From positions 39,880-103,879 of the forward strand of contig CAJUDH010000012.1 in the NCBI GenBank assembly GCA_910584845.1: a DNA stretch of 64,000 bases. The letters run 5' to 3'. A program made the position numbers and the translations under genes. Below, piece after piece: positions 15,433 through 24,655 of this stretch (positions are counted from its first letter, which is position 1; each line of letters starts with the position of its first letter). The notes under the pieces are model-generated. The model was not told the origin of the DNA, did no database searches, and saw nothing but the letters and a program-made list of their open reading frames with translations. The DNA comes from an uncultured Lachnospiraceae bacterium. GTDB taxonomy: Bacteria > Bacillota > Clostridia > Lachnospirales > Lachnospiraceae.

Positions 15433-17730
15433 TTACAGCCCCCTCCTGTTTTTATTATAATTAATCAGGCACCCTGCCTTTACAATTTCCCTTTCTTCCT
15501 CCGTCATATCGGCCACATACAGCGTCATCTCCTTTACATCCCCGCCTTTAACCACGTATGCCCGGATATCTTTCAAATCGCCATTTAGCGCCTCTCGCAC
15601 CCCAGGCACATAAATGTAGTCCCCCACTTCAAAATCCAGGGTATCCTTTGTCTGGAAAGGAATCATGCCCCAGTTGATCACATTGGAACGGTAACGTTTG
15701 GTCGCATACTCCCTAGTGATGTTAGCCAGGCCCCCGATTACCCTCTGGCAGCTTGCCGCCTGCTCCCTGGCGGAACCGTCGCCAGGTTTATTGGCATAAA
15801 TCATACTGCCGGCCTCAATTTCTTGTACCCGGACCTTTTCCTGCCCCGGAATCTTTTGGATCGCGGCAAATACCGTTTCCAGCTCCGGTTCCAGTGCCGC
15901 CATGTCTTTTCCTTTAACCCGCGCCGTCTCCAGCCGGTGAACCTCCTTGCTCCTCTTTACATAATCCGGATCCCTTCTGGATAAAGTAAACTCTGCCAGC
16001 CCCAGGGGGTTGGATCGGAAAGATGAAGTTTCCCCAGAAGGGATCAGCTCGTCTGTGGTGGTTACTTCATCCATGATCTTCGAGCATACCTTTAATAAAA
16101 TATTGTCAGCCAACGGGCTCATATTTGGCCAATCCTTGATATTGGGGCCGTAAACCAGCCCCTTGCTTCCTTCCCCCTGCCCGAACCCCTGGTATACACG
16201 GCGCTCATACGCAGCCTTGTCAAAACGGTACTCCGGGACGTCTCCCCAACAGCTATATTGGGTTGCGGAAGTTAAAACCCCGCCATTAGCCGCCGTCGCC
16301 GCAATCGAACGGGCATCCATTAAGGCAACTGCAGACATCTGTCCGTTGCCCGGCTTAGAGCCTTCCCGGTTGGGGAAATTCCTGGTGGTGTGGCGGACGC
16401 TTAACCCATTATGGCAAGGCGTATCCCCAGCACCAAAACACGGCCCGCAGAATGCGGTGCGGATAACCGCTCCTGCCTCCATTAAATCAGCAACCATCCC
16501 TTTCCTCGTCAAATCCATAAATACCGGCTGGGAAGAGGGGTAGACGGACAGGGAAAATTCGCCTGCGCCGCAGCTTTTCCCTTTTAACATATGGGCGGCT
16601 TCTATGATATTGGTGTAATTTCCGCCGGCACAGCCTGCGATAATCCCTTGCTGTACACGGAGCTTCCCTCCTACTATTTTGTCCGTCAAGGTAAACCCGG
16701 CCCTACCGCCGCTTATCTTCCCGGCCTCTTTCTCCACTTCCCGCAAAATATCCCCCAAATTATCATTTAGCGCATCAATCTCGTAGGTATTGCTAGGATG
16801 GAACGGCAGGGCGATCATAGGTTTTATCGTACTTAAATCCACATATACGCAGCCGTCGTAATATGCCGTTTTAGACGGATTTAATTCTTGGTAATCTTCT
16901 TCCCGGCCATGGAGCGCCAGGAAAGCCTTTGTATCCTCGTCTGTTTTCCAGACCGAAGATAAACAGGTAGTTTCCGTGGTCATTACATCGATGCCATTCC
17001 TAAAATCCGTAGGCATAGCGGCAATCCCCGGCCCTACAAACTCCATAACCTTATTTTTCACATATCCCTTCTTAAAAACGGCCCCAATAATAGCCAGTGC
17101 AATATCCTGGGGGCCTACGCCGGGATTGGGTTTCCCGTCCAGGTAGACCGCTACCACGCCAGGGTAGGCCACATCATAGGTATCTTCCAAAAGCTGTTTA
17201 ACCAGCTCGCCCCCGCCCTCGCCGATGGCCATGGTTCCCAGGGCTCCGTAACGGGTATGGGAATCCGATCCCAGGATCATCCGCCCGCAGCCTGCATGCA
17301 TTTCCCGCATATATTGATGGATGACCGCAATGTGGGGAGGGACATAGATCCCGCCGTATTTTTTTGCGGCAGACAGCCCAAACATGTGGTCGTCCTCGTT
17401 GATGGTCCCCCCTACGGCACATAAAGAATTATGGCAGTTGGTCAATACATAAGGAATAGGGAACCGTTCTATTCCGGAAGCTTTTGCTGTCTGGATAATC
17501 CCTACATATGTAATATCATGGGATACCATGGCGTCAAATTTTAGTTTCAGGTTATCCATGCCCCCAGATGTATTGTGTGCCTCCATAATAGAATAGGCTA
17601 TGGTCCCTTTTATTGCCTCTTCCTTAACAGCCGCTTCCCCCGTCAGGGCCTCTATCCCCGCCGCTTCAGCCTCCGGGATAATTTCTTTCCCGTCAATCAG
17701 ATAAACTCCGCCGTCGTACAGTTTTACCAT
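15433..17730 (-). CDS. Aconitase-superfamily hydratase (YbhJ-like)
   Basis: A 765-residue [4Fe-4S] hydro-lyase of the aconitase superfamily, closest in layout to the E. coli YbhJ-type putative hydratases rather than to AcnA or LeuC. Cluster cysteines are C367 in AGCAGGNYTN and C428/C431 in AFCGPCFGAGD. LGSDSHTRYGA at 153-163 is the family motif in domain 1, and the C-terminal swivel domain contains YATKRYRSNVINWGMIPF. The ATG follows AATGGAGG by six bases. Upstream lies a CitMHS transporter with its own two-component system, so a tricarboxylate or other hydroxy-polycarboxylate is a reasonable substrate, though this is inferred from context. Confidence 0.88.
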   Translation of the reverse strand: MVKLYDGGVYLIDGKEIIPEAEAAGIEALTGEAAVKEEAIKGTIAYSIMEAHNTSGGMDNLKLKFDAMVSHDITYVGIIQTAKASGIERFPIPYVLTNCHNSLCAVGGTINEDDHMFGLSAAKKYGGIYVPPHIAVIHQYMREMHAGCGRMILGSDSHTRYGALGTMAIGEGGGELVKQLLEDTYDVAYPGVVAVYLDGKPNPGVGPQDIALAIIGAVFKKGYVKNKVMEFVGPGIAAMPTDFRNGIDVMTTETTCLSSVWKTDEDTKAFLALHGREEDYQELNPSKTAYYDGCVYVDLSTIKPMIALPFHPSNTYEIDALNDNLGDILREVEKEAGKISGGRAGFTLTDKIVGGKLRVQQGIIAGCAGGNYTNIIEAAHMLKGKSCGAGEFSLSVYPSSQPVFMDLTRKGMVADLMEAGAVIRTAFCGPCFGAGDTPCHNGLSVRHTTRNFPNREGSKPGNGQMSAVALMDARSIAATAANGGVLTSATQYSCWGDVPEYRFDKAAYERRVYQGFGQGEGSKGLVYGPNIKDWPNMSPLADNILLKVCSKIMDEVTTTDELIPSGETSSFRSNPLGLAEFTLSRRDPDYVKRSKEVHRLETARVKGKDMAALEPELETVFAAIQKIPGQEKVRVQEIEAGSMIYANKPGDGSAREQAASCQRVIGGLANITREYATKRYRSNVINWGMIPFQTKDTLDFEVGDYIYVPGVREALNGDLKDIRAYVVKGGDVKEMTLYVADMTEEEREIVKAGCLINYNKNRRGL

Positions 17731-18011
17731 TGTTTTTCCTCCATTCTGTGGTTACTTTACAGGTTGCCGGCCCTGCCCTCCCAGGTATCGGCCGGTGTGG
17801 GTAAAAGGTTTTCTTTTACATCCCCGTAATAATGTATCCCTTATTTGTGTGTCTTAACTATACAACAGGGTGTAATATAATTCAAATATTATATATATTA
17901 TAAATATCATTGGTTTTTCCTATATAATGCCCGAAGGCTGGAGCAGCCCGAACCACCGGAGGCCATTTTCTCATGTTCAATAATACTGGCCGGGCTTTCA
18001 AACTAAACAAG

Positions 18012-18107
18012 GGGCTGTTGCAAAATCCGGGAATACTACAATTATGGTTCCCATTTGCCCAACGGCAACGCCATATTTTGTAGAAACCTCTTGTTTTGCA
18101 ACAGCCC
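18012..18107. mobile_element. MITE-like element with 14-base perfect terminal inverted repeats
   Basis: GGGCTGTTGCAAAA at 18012-18025 is the exact inverse of 18094-18107, bounding a 96-base segment with no coding capacity. Ends of this type (GGGCTGTTGCAAAA) are typical of IS1182-like and related insertion sequences in Clostridia, so this looks like a non-autonomous derivative or a fold-back relic. No target duplication could be recognised with confidence. Confidence 0.6.
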
Positions 18108-18691
18108 TGTTAACGTTTTATGCTGGCACCGCGATCTCCGAACCCACTGCTTTACCCCGGCGTTTTCCATAGTAAAAAATCATTTGCCTGCATTCAGAAA
18201 ACATTTTTCAAAGTTTTGTTCCACCCTTGCATAATGAAACCGCTTCCGTGCCTTATCCGTCTGCGCGCCAATCCCGTCGGCCTGCCTTTCAAAATACCTG
18301 GCCGCCTCTAAAGCCTGCCACTCCTGCATATTTTCTGATGCCAAATCCGGCTTTCGTTTTTTATCCTTCAAAATCTTCGTGCATGGCATAATAGCGGATC
18401 ATGGAAACGCATCGTCAATCTGCTAACCCCCACAAAAAAACTTAAAATCAAGTTGGCAGCATAGGTCCTTCAATACCACCCGAATGTATTTACATCTTCC
18501 CCACATGATGGACATAGTCCTGGTGGAGTATTTTCGAAACCGGAATGCTTCCCATTCCCAAAGGAACAACCAGAGAAGTTGTACCATTGCATAAAAATAG
18601 GGGCTCCACCCTTCCTTCTCTTTGGAACGAACCACAGCCAGAATTCTAACAGGCCCCTTTCCATGGCAATGATTTCTTGCCCATCATTTTA
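18108..18691. other. Gap without a supported gene
   Basis: About 580 bases between the MITE-like element and the histidine kinase gene. Several short frames exist on the minus strand, one ending in a CPSCG motif (18470-18664), but none has a ribosome binding site, a recognisable family or a consistent length. The stretch may be degraded DNA. Confidence 0.5.
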
Positions 18692-20938
18692 TCATATTTT
18701 TGCCCTGCCAACAACACCTCCCGGCGGCTGTTCCAGCACACCCGCCCCATCTTTTGCCAAATCTGACTTAAGGATAAATGCGTCAATAAACCGATTTTTT
18801 AAATACCATTCAAAATCGGGTTCCTCCGTGCCGCTCATCAGCACAAGCCGAATTTGTGGGTTCAGTTTACGCACCAGCCCACACAATTCCGTCCCGTTCA
18901 TAGATGGCATAGAATAATCCGTCAAAATCGCACTGCAATAATGTGGATTGTTCTGGATCTTGGCAATAACCGCCGCCGGATGAGAAAACACTTCAAATGG
19001 GTATCCTGCCGATTCCAGCATTGCCTGCAAAGATTTCAAAAGTTCCGGGTCGTCATCCACCACCAGCACTTTATGAATGCCGGTGCTTCCGGCGCCTCCA
19101 TGTCCCGTGCCTTTTGATATGAAAGGGTCGGCCCCTCCGTCTGCGATGCAGGGGAAAAACAAATAAAATCCGGTTCCCTCCCCTTCTTTTGTATCAATTC
19201 GGATGCTCCCCCCAACTGCAGTAATGATATTCTTCACCACAGACAGGCCTAACCCCGTCCCCTTGCCGCTTCGCTTCGTCGTGTAGAATGGTTCAAATAA
19301 TTTATCCAAGGTTTCCTTATTTATCCCACACCCGGTATCGCGGACCGAAAGCACAATCCAGCCCCCATCCAAAATGTCCTGAAAACCCGCAACAGAAATG
19401 CCGATGCCCCGTTCCTTCTGGCCGGCCTCTGACAAGCTTACCGTCAAGGTTCCCCCTTTTTCTTCCATAGCATAAAAGGCATTGTTGCATAAATTCATTA
19501 AAATATGCTTAACCATGTCTTTCCTTCCCATGGTCCAAAGCGCCTGCCCATCTATGTAACTGTTTACCGTAATCTTAAGGGGCGCCAGCTGACGGATCAT
19601 TACCAGGGCGTCTGCCACATCTTCCGTCAGGTTAACCTGGCCTAAAACCACGGAGGTATCCTGACGGCTGAAATCCAGCAGTTTCCTGGAAAGCCCTGCC
19701 GCCTGGTTTGCCGACTTTAATATGCCATGAATCAGCTTTTGGTCTTCCTCCCCCAAGGTTCCCCCTGCCTCTAACAGTTCTGCGTAGATAATCACCGGGG
19801 TCAGGTAATTGTTAAATTCATGAGCAATTTGGCTACTCATCTGGCCAATGGACTGTACCCTCTGGTAATGCTGGATCTCTTCCTCTTTATGCCGGAGCAG
19901 TTCCATCCCTTCATTGATTTCCCGTAGGTACCGGATTTCTTTTTTCTGGACCCTTGCCCGCACCAGCGACCGGGTAACAGTGACCGTCCATGCAATTACT
20001 GCGCCCACAAACACAATGCAGATTCCCATGAGCCGCCACAACATCCGGCCAAGGGGCGCCTCGATTTCCTGATAGGGGATCGTTGAATTTACAATCCATT
20101 GTTCTCCCGGAAGTTGAACCGTCGTATAGGCTACGATCCGTTCCACCGGCGGAAGTCCAGGGTCATCCCATACATAACTGTGGATCATCCCCACCCCTTT
20201 TGGCTGTTCCCGCTGCATTTCTATCCACTCGAATAAATCTTCCAGATCCAGATCCGGATACCTCTCGCCCCGGTCATAAACCGCATCCATCCCGATCTGC
20301 CCAGGGGCATGGTGCATGATTATGGACAAGCTGCTGTCCTTTACTACCGAATACCCTCCCTTGCCAATACGGACCGGAGCCACAATCTTCTGATAAACCT
20401 TGTCCAAGTCCATCCCAAACACCAAATAAATAACCGAATCCTCCAAATCCATTTTCCTGGTAAGGTAAAGCTGGTAGCCACCATCTTCCATCAGGCTTTT
20501 TCCGGCGATCACCGCCCGGCCTCCTTTTGACATCATATCGGCAGAAAAATCCATTTCCCCGTACAGCAAAACCTCCTTTCCGTTGCCGTCTATCCACATG
20601 GCGGCACGGTACAGCCCCTTTTTCTCTTCCAGGTAACGGCAGGCCATTTCTTCTATTTGCCCTTGGTTTTCCTTAGGTAAGGCAGACTCCATGGCCGAAC
20701 AGTACAGGTCCAAGCTGTCAAGCTCCTGCCCAATATAATTGACCAGGCTTTTCCCGATGGTCTCCGCCATCATGAGCAATTCGTCCTGTTCTGCGGCAAT
20801 GAGTCCCTTTTTGTAGTTATGGTAGGATACTGCCCCCATATAAAAAATGAATACCACTACCAGGCAGCCGGCAACCATCACCAGCCGAACCTTGCCCCGG
20901 AAGAAAACAGATTGGAAACCGGCAAACTTGTTATCCAT
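18692..20938 (-). CDS. Hybrid sensor histidine kinase with extracytoplasmic Cache-like domain and C-terminal receiver
   Basis: A 748-residue hybrid kinase. Two transmembrane helices (about 17-38 and 301-322) flank a large extracytoplasmic sensor of the double-Cache type. The kinase core follows: phosphoacceptor H373 in IAHEFNNYLTP (an NtrB-like H-box), N-box LMNLCNNAFYAM, G1 RDTGCGI at 533-539 and G2 GKGTGLGLSV. A receiver at about 622-748 has acidic VDDD and phosphoacceptor D674 in ILTDYSMPSM, with K in FILKSD. Its start overlaps the upstream response regulator by eight bases. The neighbourhood suggests it senses a tri- or dicarboxylate. Confidence 0.93.
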   Translation of the reverse strand: MDNKFAGFQSVFFRGKVRLVMVAGCLVVVFIFYMGAVSYHNYKKGLIAAEQDELLMMAETIGKSLVNYIGQELDSLDLYCSAMESALPKENQGQIEEMACRYLEEKKGLYRAAMWIDGNGKEVLLYGEMDFSADMMSKGGRAVIAGKSLMEDGGYQLYLTRKMDLEDSVIYLVFGMDLDKVYQKIVAPVRIGKGGYSVVKDSSLSIIMHHAPGQIGMDAVYDRGERYPDLDLEDLFEWIEMQREQPKGVGMIHSYVWDDPGLPPVERIVAYTTVQLPGEQWIVNSTIPYQEIEAPLGRMLWRLMGICIVFVGAVIAWTVTVTRSLVRARVQKKEIRYLREINEGMELLRHKEEEIQHYQRVQSIGQMSSQIAHEFNNYLTPVIIYAELLEAGGTLGEEDQKLIHGILKSANQAAGLSRKLLDFSRQDTSVVLGQVNLTEDVADALVMIRQLAPLKITVNSYIDGQALWTMGRKDMVKHILMNLCNNAFYAMEEKGGTLTVSLSEAGQKERGIGISVAGFQDILDGGWIVLSVRDTGCGINKETLDKLFEPFYTTKRSGKGTGLGLSVVKNIITAVGGSIRIDTKEGEGTGFYLFFPCIADGGADPFISKGTGHGGAGSTGIHKVLVVDDDPELLKSLQAMLESAGYPFEVFSHPAAVIAKIQNNPHYCSAILTDYSMPSMNGTELCGLVRKLNPQIRLVLMSGTEEPDFEWYLKNRFIDAFILKSDLAKDGAGVLEQPPGGVVGRAKI

Positions 20939-21617
20939 AAAACAAATACCCCACTCCCCTTACTGTCTTTAAATAAACCGGATGGCTGCTGTCCTCTTCG
21001 ATTTTCTCCCGGATCCGTTTTATATAAACCATAATGGTATTGTCGTCCACAACATTCTCGCCCCATACTTGTTTATAAAGCTGGGATTTTGCGAAAACCT
21101 GGCCGGGATGTTCCATAAAAAACCGAAATAAGGCAAGTTCCCTTGCCGTCAAATTTAATACTTTTCCATTTTTATAGCATTCCAGCTTCATCAGGTCAAA
21201 TTGGAATTCCCCCACCGTAATTCGTCTGTGTTTTTGGCTGCTGTATATTCGGTTCCGCCGAATTAAGGCCTTTACCTTTTGAACCAGCACAGCCACATGG
21301 AATGGTTTTGTCAGATAATCGTCTGCCCCCATCCCCAGGCCAAGGACTTGGTCTACCTCCTCCTGCCTGCCGCTTAGCATTAATACTGGCGTCACATTTT
21401 GTTCCCCACGGATTTTCTGTAAAATGGTATATCCGTCAATATCTTCCATCATAATATCCAGTATAATCAAGTCAAAGGGCTCTTTCCTCAATAATTCCAA
21501 AGCATCCTTTCCACAAGATACCTCAAAAACCTGCATCCCTTCTCTAAGAAAGGCCGTTTTCAGCGCCAACCGGATCGCTATCTCATCATCAACCACTAAA
21601 ATCCGTTCATTTGCCAT
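20931..21617 (-). CDS. OmpR/PhoB-family response regulator
   Basis: A 228-residue regulator with receiver residues D10-D11, phosphoacceptor D54 in LIILDIMMED and K104 in YLTKPF, followed by a winged-helix domain ending KTVRGVGYLFYG. The start chosen is the ATG of MANERILVVDDE; the ribosome binding site is weak there, and an upstream frame to 21692 is less like the family. It precedes and overlaps the hybrid kinase gene, so they are a pair. It lies just downstream of a CitMHS transporter but behind a terminator, which suggests the transporter is a target rather than a co-transcribed gene. Confidence 0.92.
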   Translation of the reverse strand: MANERILVVDDEIAIRLALKTAFLREGMQVFEVSCGKDALELLRKEPFDLIILDIMMEDIDGYTILQKIRGEQNVTPVLMLSGRQEEVDQVLGLGMGADDYLTKPFHVAVLVQKVKALIRRNRIYSSQKHRRITVGEFQFDLMKLECYKNGKVLNLTARELALFRFFMEHPGQVFAKSQLYKQVWGENVVDDNTIMVYIKRIREKIEEDSSHPVYLKTVRGVGYLFYG

Positions 21618-21705
21618 ATATTTTCTTTTGTAACCGCCTTCATCCCCGCAGTTACCCCCCTTTCTGGTTACCTGCCCCGCCTTTTGAAACAATAAACAGG
21701 CCTAT

Positions 21706-21737
21706 AAAAACCCGGGGCGCCCAAAATGGCCGCCCCG
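21706..21737 (-). terminator. Intrinsic terminator after the CitMHS gene
   Basis: On the minus strand CGGGGCG (21737-21731) pairs with CGCCCCG (21719-21713) and is followed by GG and TTTTT. It starts about 45 bases past the transporter stop and separates that gene from the response regulator. Confidence 0.8.
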
Positions 21738-21780
21738 AAACCGTTTCCATTACCACACCATATGTTTGCCCCCTTTTATA

Positions 21781-23076
21781 TTAAACCGGGATAATCTGTA
21801 TCATAATGCCAATAGCCAACATCATCACACTAATCATCCAATACCAGGGGATGCTGAATTTCATATGGTCTTTCAATTCTGTATTGGCAAGGCCTGTCGC
21901 CAGATAAGTCGCCGGGGTCAGTGGGCTTACCATCAGTGCCAGGTTCTTGCCGATTACCATGGTCAGCGCCGTGCTCAAGGATGCGACGCCATAGGTTTCC
22001 CCAACCTCCATTACCAATGGCATAATGCCATAAAAATACGCGTCTGTCCCGATACACAATCCCAATGGAAGCGCCAGGATGCCAAAGATAATATGGATAA
22101 ACCGCCCCAAAAACGGCGGGATAACACTCATAATTGCATTAGCCATGGCAGTTAGCATACCGGTGCCGTCAAAAATGCCTACCATAGCCCCTGCAGCAAA
22201 TAAGGTAGCGGAAATAATCAGGGCAGCGGGTGCATGTTTTTTTATTAGCTTATCCTGTAGCTTTAGACTGGGGTAATTGACAGCCAAGGCAATGCTTAAC
22301 GCCAGCAGGAAAGCTACGTAACTGGTAAGGAAGCCGGTAGATAAGATGGCGACCAAACCGATGGTCAACGCCAGGTTAAAAAGTAAAAGCTTCGGCCTCC
22401 TTAAGGTTTCTTCTTCCTTTGCCTTCAAGTCTTGCTGGACTTTCTCCCCTTTTCCGGCCCCTGCGCCCTGCTTAACCGCCAGCATCCCCAAAAAAACAGC
22501 TAGTACAATATTAAACACTAGGCCGATAAGCTGAATCGGGATTAAAATATGCCACAATTCATTGGCGTCCATGCCCAGAACCGTTGCAGCACGGGCCACC
22601 GGGCCACCCCATGGCAAAAGGTTCATTACCCCCATACAGGCCCCGGTAAGGCATATCAAGATTTTAGAATCGATCTTCATCGCCTTGTATACCGGGTAAA
22701 GGGCAGGGATGGTAATCAGGACTGTCGTTGCCGTAGTCCCATCCAGATGGGCAATAGTCGCAATGACTGCCGTTGCCACGGTCATGGCAACCACATTGTC
22801 CCCTGCCTTTTTCACCAGAAAATCAACGATAACGTCAAACATGCCTGTGTCTGACATAACGCCAAAATAAATCACCGAGAAAATAAACAGGATCCCGTTG
22901 CTTGTGGTGGTTCCTATCCCTTCTTTGATAAAGCTGGCTACTTCCTGTGGGCCAAACCCTAGAACCAATGCCGCAGCCGTTGGGATAAGCGTCAACACAA
23001 CGATCGGCGACATCTTTCCTTTCAACAGCAAGATGACAATCAGGGCGATCATGATAAATCCAACTAGTGCAGCCAT
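21781..23076 (-). CDS. CitMHS-family citrate (tricarboxylate)-metal or proton symporter
   Basis: A 431-residue integral membrane protein of about 11-12 helices matching the CitMHS family, which imports citrate in complex with divalent metal ions. Conserved parts include the AHLDGTTATTVLITIPALYP loop region, the LLPWGGPVARA re-entrant segment and the C-terminal MVSPLTPATYLATGLAN. The start is the ATG of MAALVGF, eight bases after GAGGAGG; a GTG two codons earlier is too close to the ribosome binding site. The intact hydratase, kinase and regulator downstream make a plausible uptake-sensing-catabolism locus. Confidence 0.93.
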   Translation of the reverse strand: MAALVGFIMIALIVILLLKGKMSPIVVLTLIPTAAALVLGFGPQEVASFIKEGIGTTTSNGILFIFSVIYFGVMSDTGMFDVIVDFLVKKAGDNVVAMTVATAVIATIAHLDGTTATTVLITIPALYPVYKAMKIDSKILICLTGACMGVMNLLPWGGPVARAATVLGMDANELWHILIPIQLIGLVFNIVLAVFLGMLAVKQGAGAGKGEKVQQDLKAKEEETLRRPKLLLFNLALTIGLVAILSTGFLTSYVAFLLALSIALAVNYPSLKLQDKLIKKHAPAALIISATLFAAGAMVGIFDGTGMLTAMANAIMSVIPPFLGRFIHIIFGILALPLGLCIGTDAYFYGIMPLVMEVGETYGVASLSTALTMVIGKNLALMVSPLTPATYLATGLANTELKDHMKFSIPWYWMISVMMLAIGIMIQIIPV

Positions 23077-23222
23077 AAGCACTACCTCCTCTTACGTTTC
23101 AAGAACGTTTTTGATAGCCTTATTCTATCATCCTGCACTTAATATCCCATGACAGGCCCCTTACAAACGGTTAAGGTTTATGCCGCCTGCTAAAGCCGCA
23201 TTCCTACGGCAAACAATACCAA

Positions 23223-23777
23223 TCAAGCCGGAAGCAGCGCCGGAATTACCCCATAGCACAACACGCCAAGGGCGGCTGCGCTTGCCAAAACCCTGGGCAC
23301 CGGCCATTTACGCTTCACCAGCAGGTACAGCATCAAAAGCCCGATCCCCACGGAAGCCGGCCGCACTTTTCCGGCTATGGTATAGTTTTCCCGGCTAAGG
23401 GTTACCACCACTTCCAGGATTATGGCAATACAAATGGGCTTCACAAAACCCATAATTGCTTTCATCCCTTCGCTCTCCCGGAACCGTTCAAAAAACACTG
23501 CCGCCAAAAGCGTCAAAGTAAACGCCGGGGAAAGCACTCCGGCTACTGCCGCTATGCCTCCGAAAACGCCGGCCGCCTGTGTCCCGGCAAACGTGGCACA
23601 ATTCACCCCCAAAGGCCCCGGCGTCATCTCTGCAATGGCAACCAGATTTGCCATATCTTCAACGCCCATCCACCCATGCCCCTGCATTTCCTCCAGGATC
23701 AAAGGGATCATGGACATCCCGCCAAAACTGGTAAAACCAATTTTCAAAAAGGAGAGGAATAATTCCAGGTAAACCAT
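23223..23777 (-). CDS. Chromate-family transporter, C-terminal half subunit
   Basis: A 184-residue half-size CHR protein with the family motifs GFTSFGGMSMIPL near the N-terminus and MTPGPLGVNCATFAG, followed by about five hydrophobic helices. Half-size CHR proteins act in pairs; the partner is the gene directly upstream, whose TAA stop shares one base with this ATG (TAATG). The longer reading frame to 24092 lies within the partner gene and is rejected. CHR proteins export chromate in some bacteria, but the natural substrate in anaerobes is unknown. Confidence 0.92.
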   Translation of the reverse strand: MVYLELFLSFLKIGFTSFGGMSMIPLILEEMQGHGWMGVEDMANLVAIAEMTPGPLGVNCATFAGTQAAGVFGGIAAVAGVLSPAFTLTLLAAVFFERFRESEGMKAIMGFVKPICIAIILEVVVTLSRENYTIAGKVRPASVGIGLLMLYLLVKRKWPVPRVLASAAALGVLCYGVIPALLPA

Positions 23778-24340
23778 TATGCCCCCCCTTTCTTCTTTTG
23801 GGCCAGCAATAGGGTAAGCCCGGCAGCCGCCCCAAGCATAACCAGGCGGATATTGCTGACGCCCAAGCAGGCAGAAAGCAAAAATGCCAACCCGCATATA
23901 GCCTTCCCCTTCTTTCCGGCCAAAGCATCTTTTCCAAGGGAAACCACCGCGCTGGCAATGATGGGGACAACCGCTGCCTGTATCCCGGCAAGGGCCCCGT
24001 GGCACCAATAATTCGATTTCAGGGCATTGTAAAAATAAGTGATTACAGACAAAATCAGGATTGCAGGGAAGGTAATCCCCAATACGGCACAAGCCCCGCC
24101 GAACACGCCTCCCAAATGGTAGCCGAACAGCATGCTGATATTGGTAATCATAATTCCGGGAAGGGACTTCCCTACGGCTACCATTTCCAGCAGCCCTTCT
24201 TTTGTAATAGCCTTTTTCTTATCCACAAACTCCCGTTCCATCTGGGCTAAGATGCTCCATCCCCCGCCAAAAGTGAAACATCCGATTTTAAAAAAGAAGG
24301 CAAACAACATACACCCTTGCTTCAGGTCCCCTTTCTTCAC
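23777..24340 (-). CDS. Chromate-family transporter, N-terminal half subunit
   Basis: A 187-residue half-size CHR protein: FKIGCFTFGGGWSILAQMER, then VAVGKSLPGIMITNISMLFG (the PGP-type motif of the family altered to PGI). It starts at a GTG six bases after AGGTGG. The partner half follows with a one-base overlap, so the two halves are made together. A LysR regulator is transcribed divergently from the 315-base gap, a usual arrangement for CHR pairs. Confidence 0.92.
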   Translation of the reverse strand: MKKGDLKQGCMLFAFFFKIGCFTFGGGWSILAQMEREFVDKKKAITKEGLLEMVAVGKSLPGIMITNISMLFGYHLGGVFGGACAVLGITFPAILILSVITYFYNALKSNYWCHGALAGIQAAVVPIIASAVVSLGKDALAGKKGKAICGLAFLLSACLGVSNIRLVMLGAAAGLTLLLAQKKKGGA

Positions 24341-24432
24341 CGCCAGCCACCTACTTTTGCCTTTCTGTATATTTTTCTTTCAGTTTACCATGGTTTCAAA
24401 AAATTGTGAAATATCCGGATACAATCCCTGCC

Positions 24433-24447
24433 ATAGGCAAAACCTAT
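24433..24447. promoter_or_regulatory. Putative LysR-type operator (ATAGG-N5-CCTAT)
   Basis: A perfect dyad ATAGGcaaaaCCTAT fits the T-N11-A rule for LysR-family binding sites. It lies between the divergent chromate-transporter and LysR genes, 93 bases upstream of the transporter start. A second palindrome, TATCCGGATA, is at 24412-24421. On the minus strand TTCACA and TAAACT with a 17-base spacer could serve as the transporter promoter just downstream. Confidence 0.6.
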
Positions 24448-24655
24448 CCGGAGTTTGCCTGCAATATGCCTTTACATCACCCGGACTTTTTTTTATAATA
24501 GATACCATATCGTGGACGAAGGCCTTGGCTTTCTTTCATGCCGCCGGTCCACTTGTGAAAGCTGATGGTTCCCTTAAAACCTGCGCCTGCTTTTCCATGG
24601 TTTTACCACTTCGCGCAGGGCCCCGAAAGCACATCCCATACCCAAGGAGGCGCCC

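Noticed and set aside
18180..18664. Short minus-strand frames, one with a CPSCG motif, that might be small genes.
   Set aside because: No ribosome binding sites, no family resemblance and overlapping frames with no preferred one.
23778..24092. A 105-codon extension of the second chromate-family half.
   Set aside because: It is a shadow frame inside the first half gene; the TAATG junction gives a normal start.
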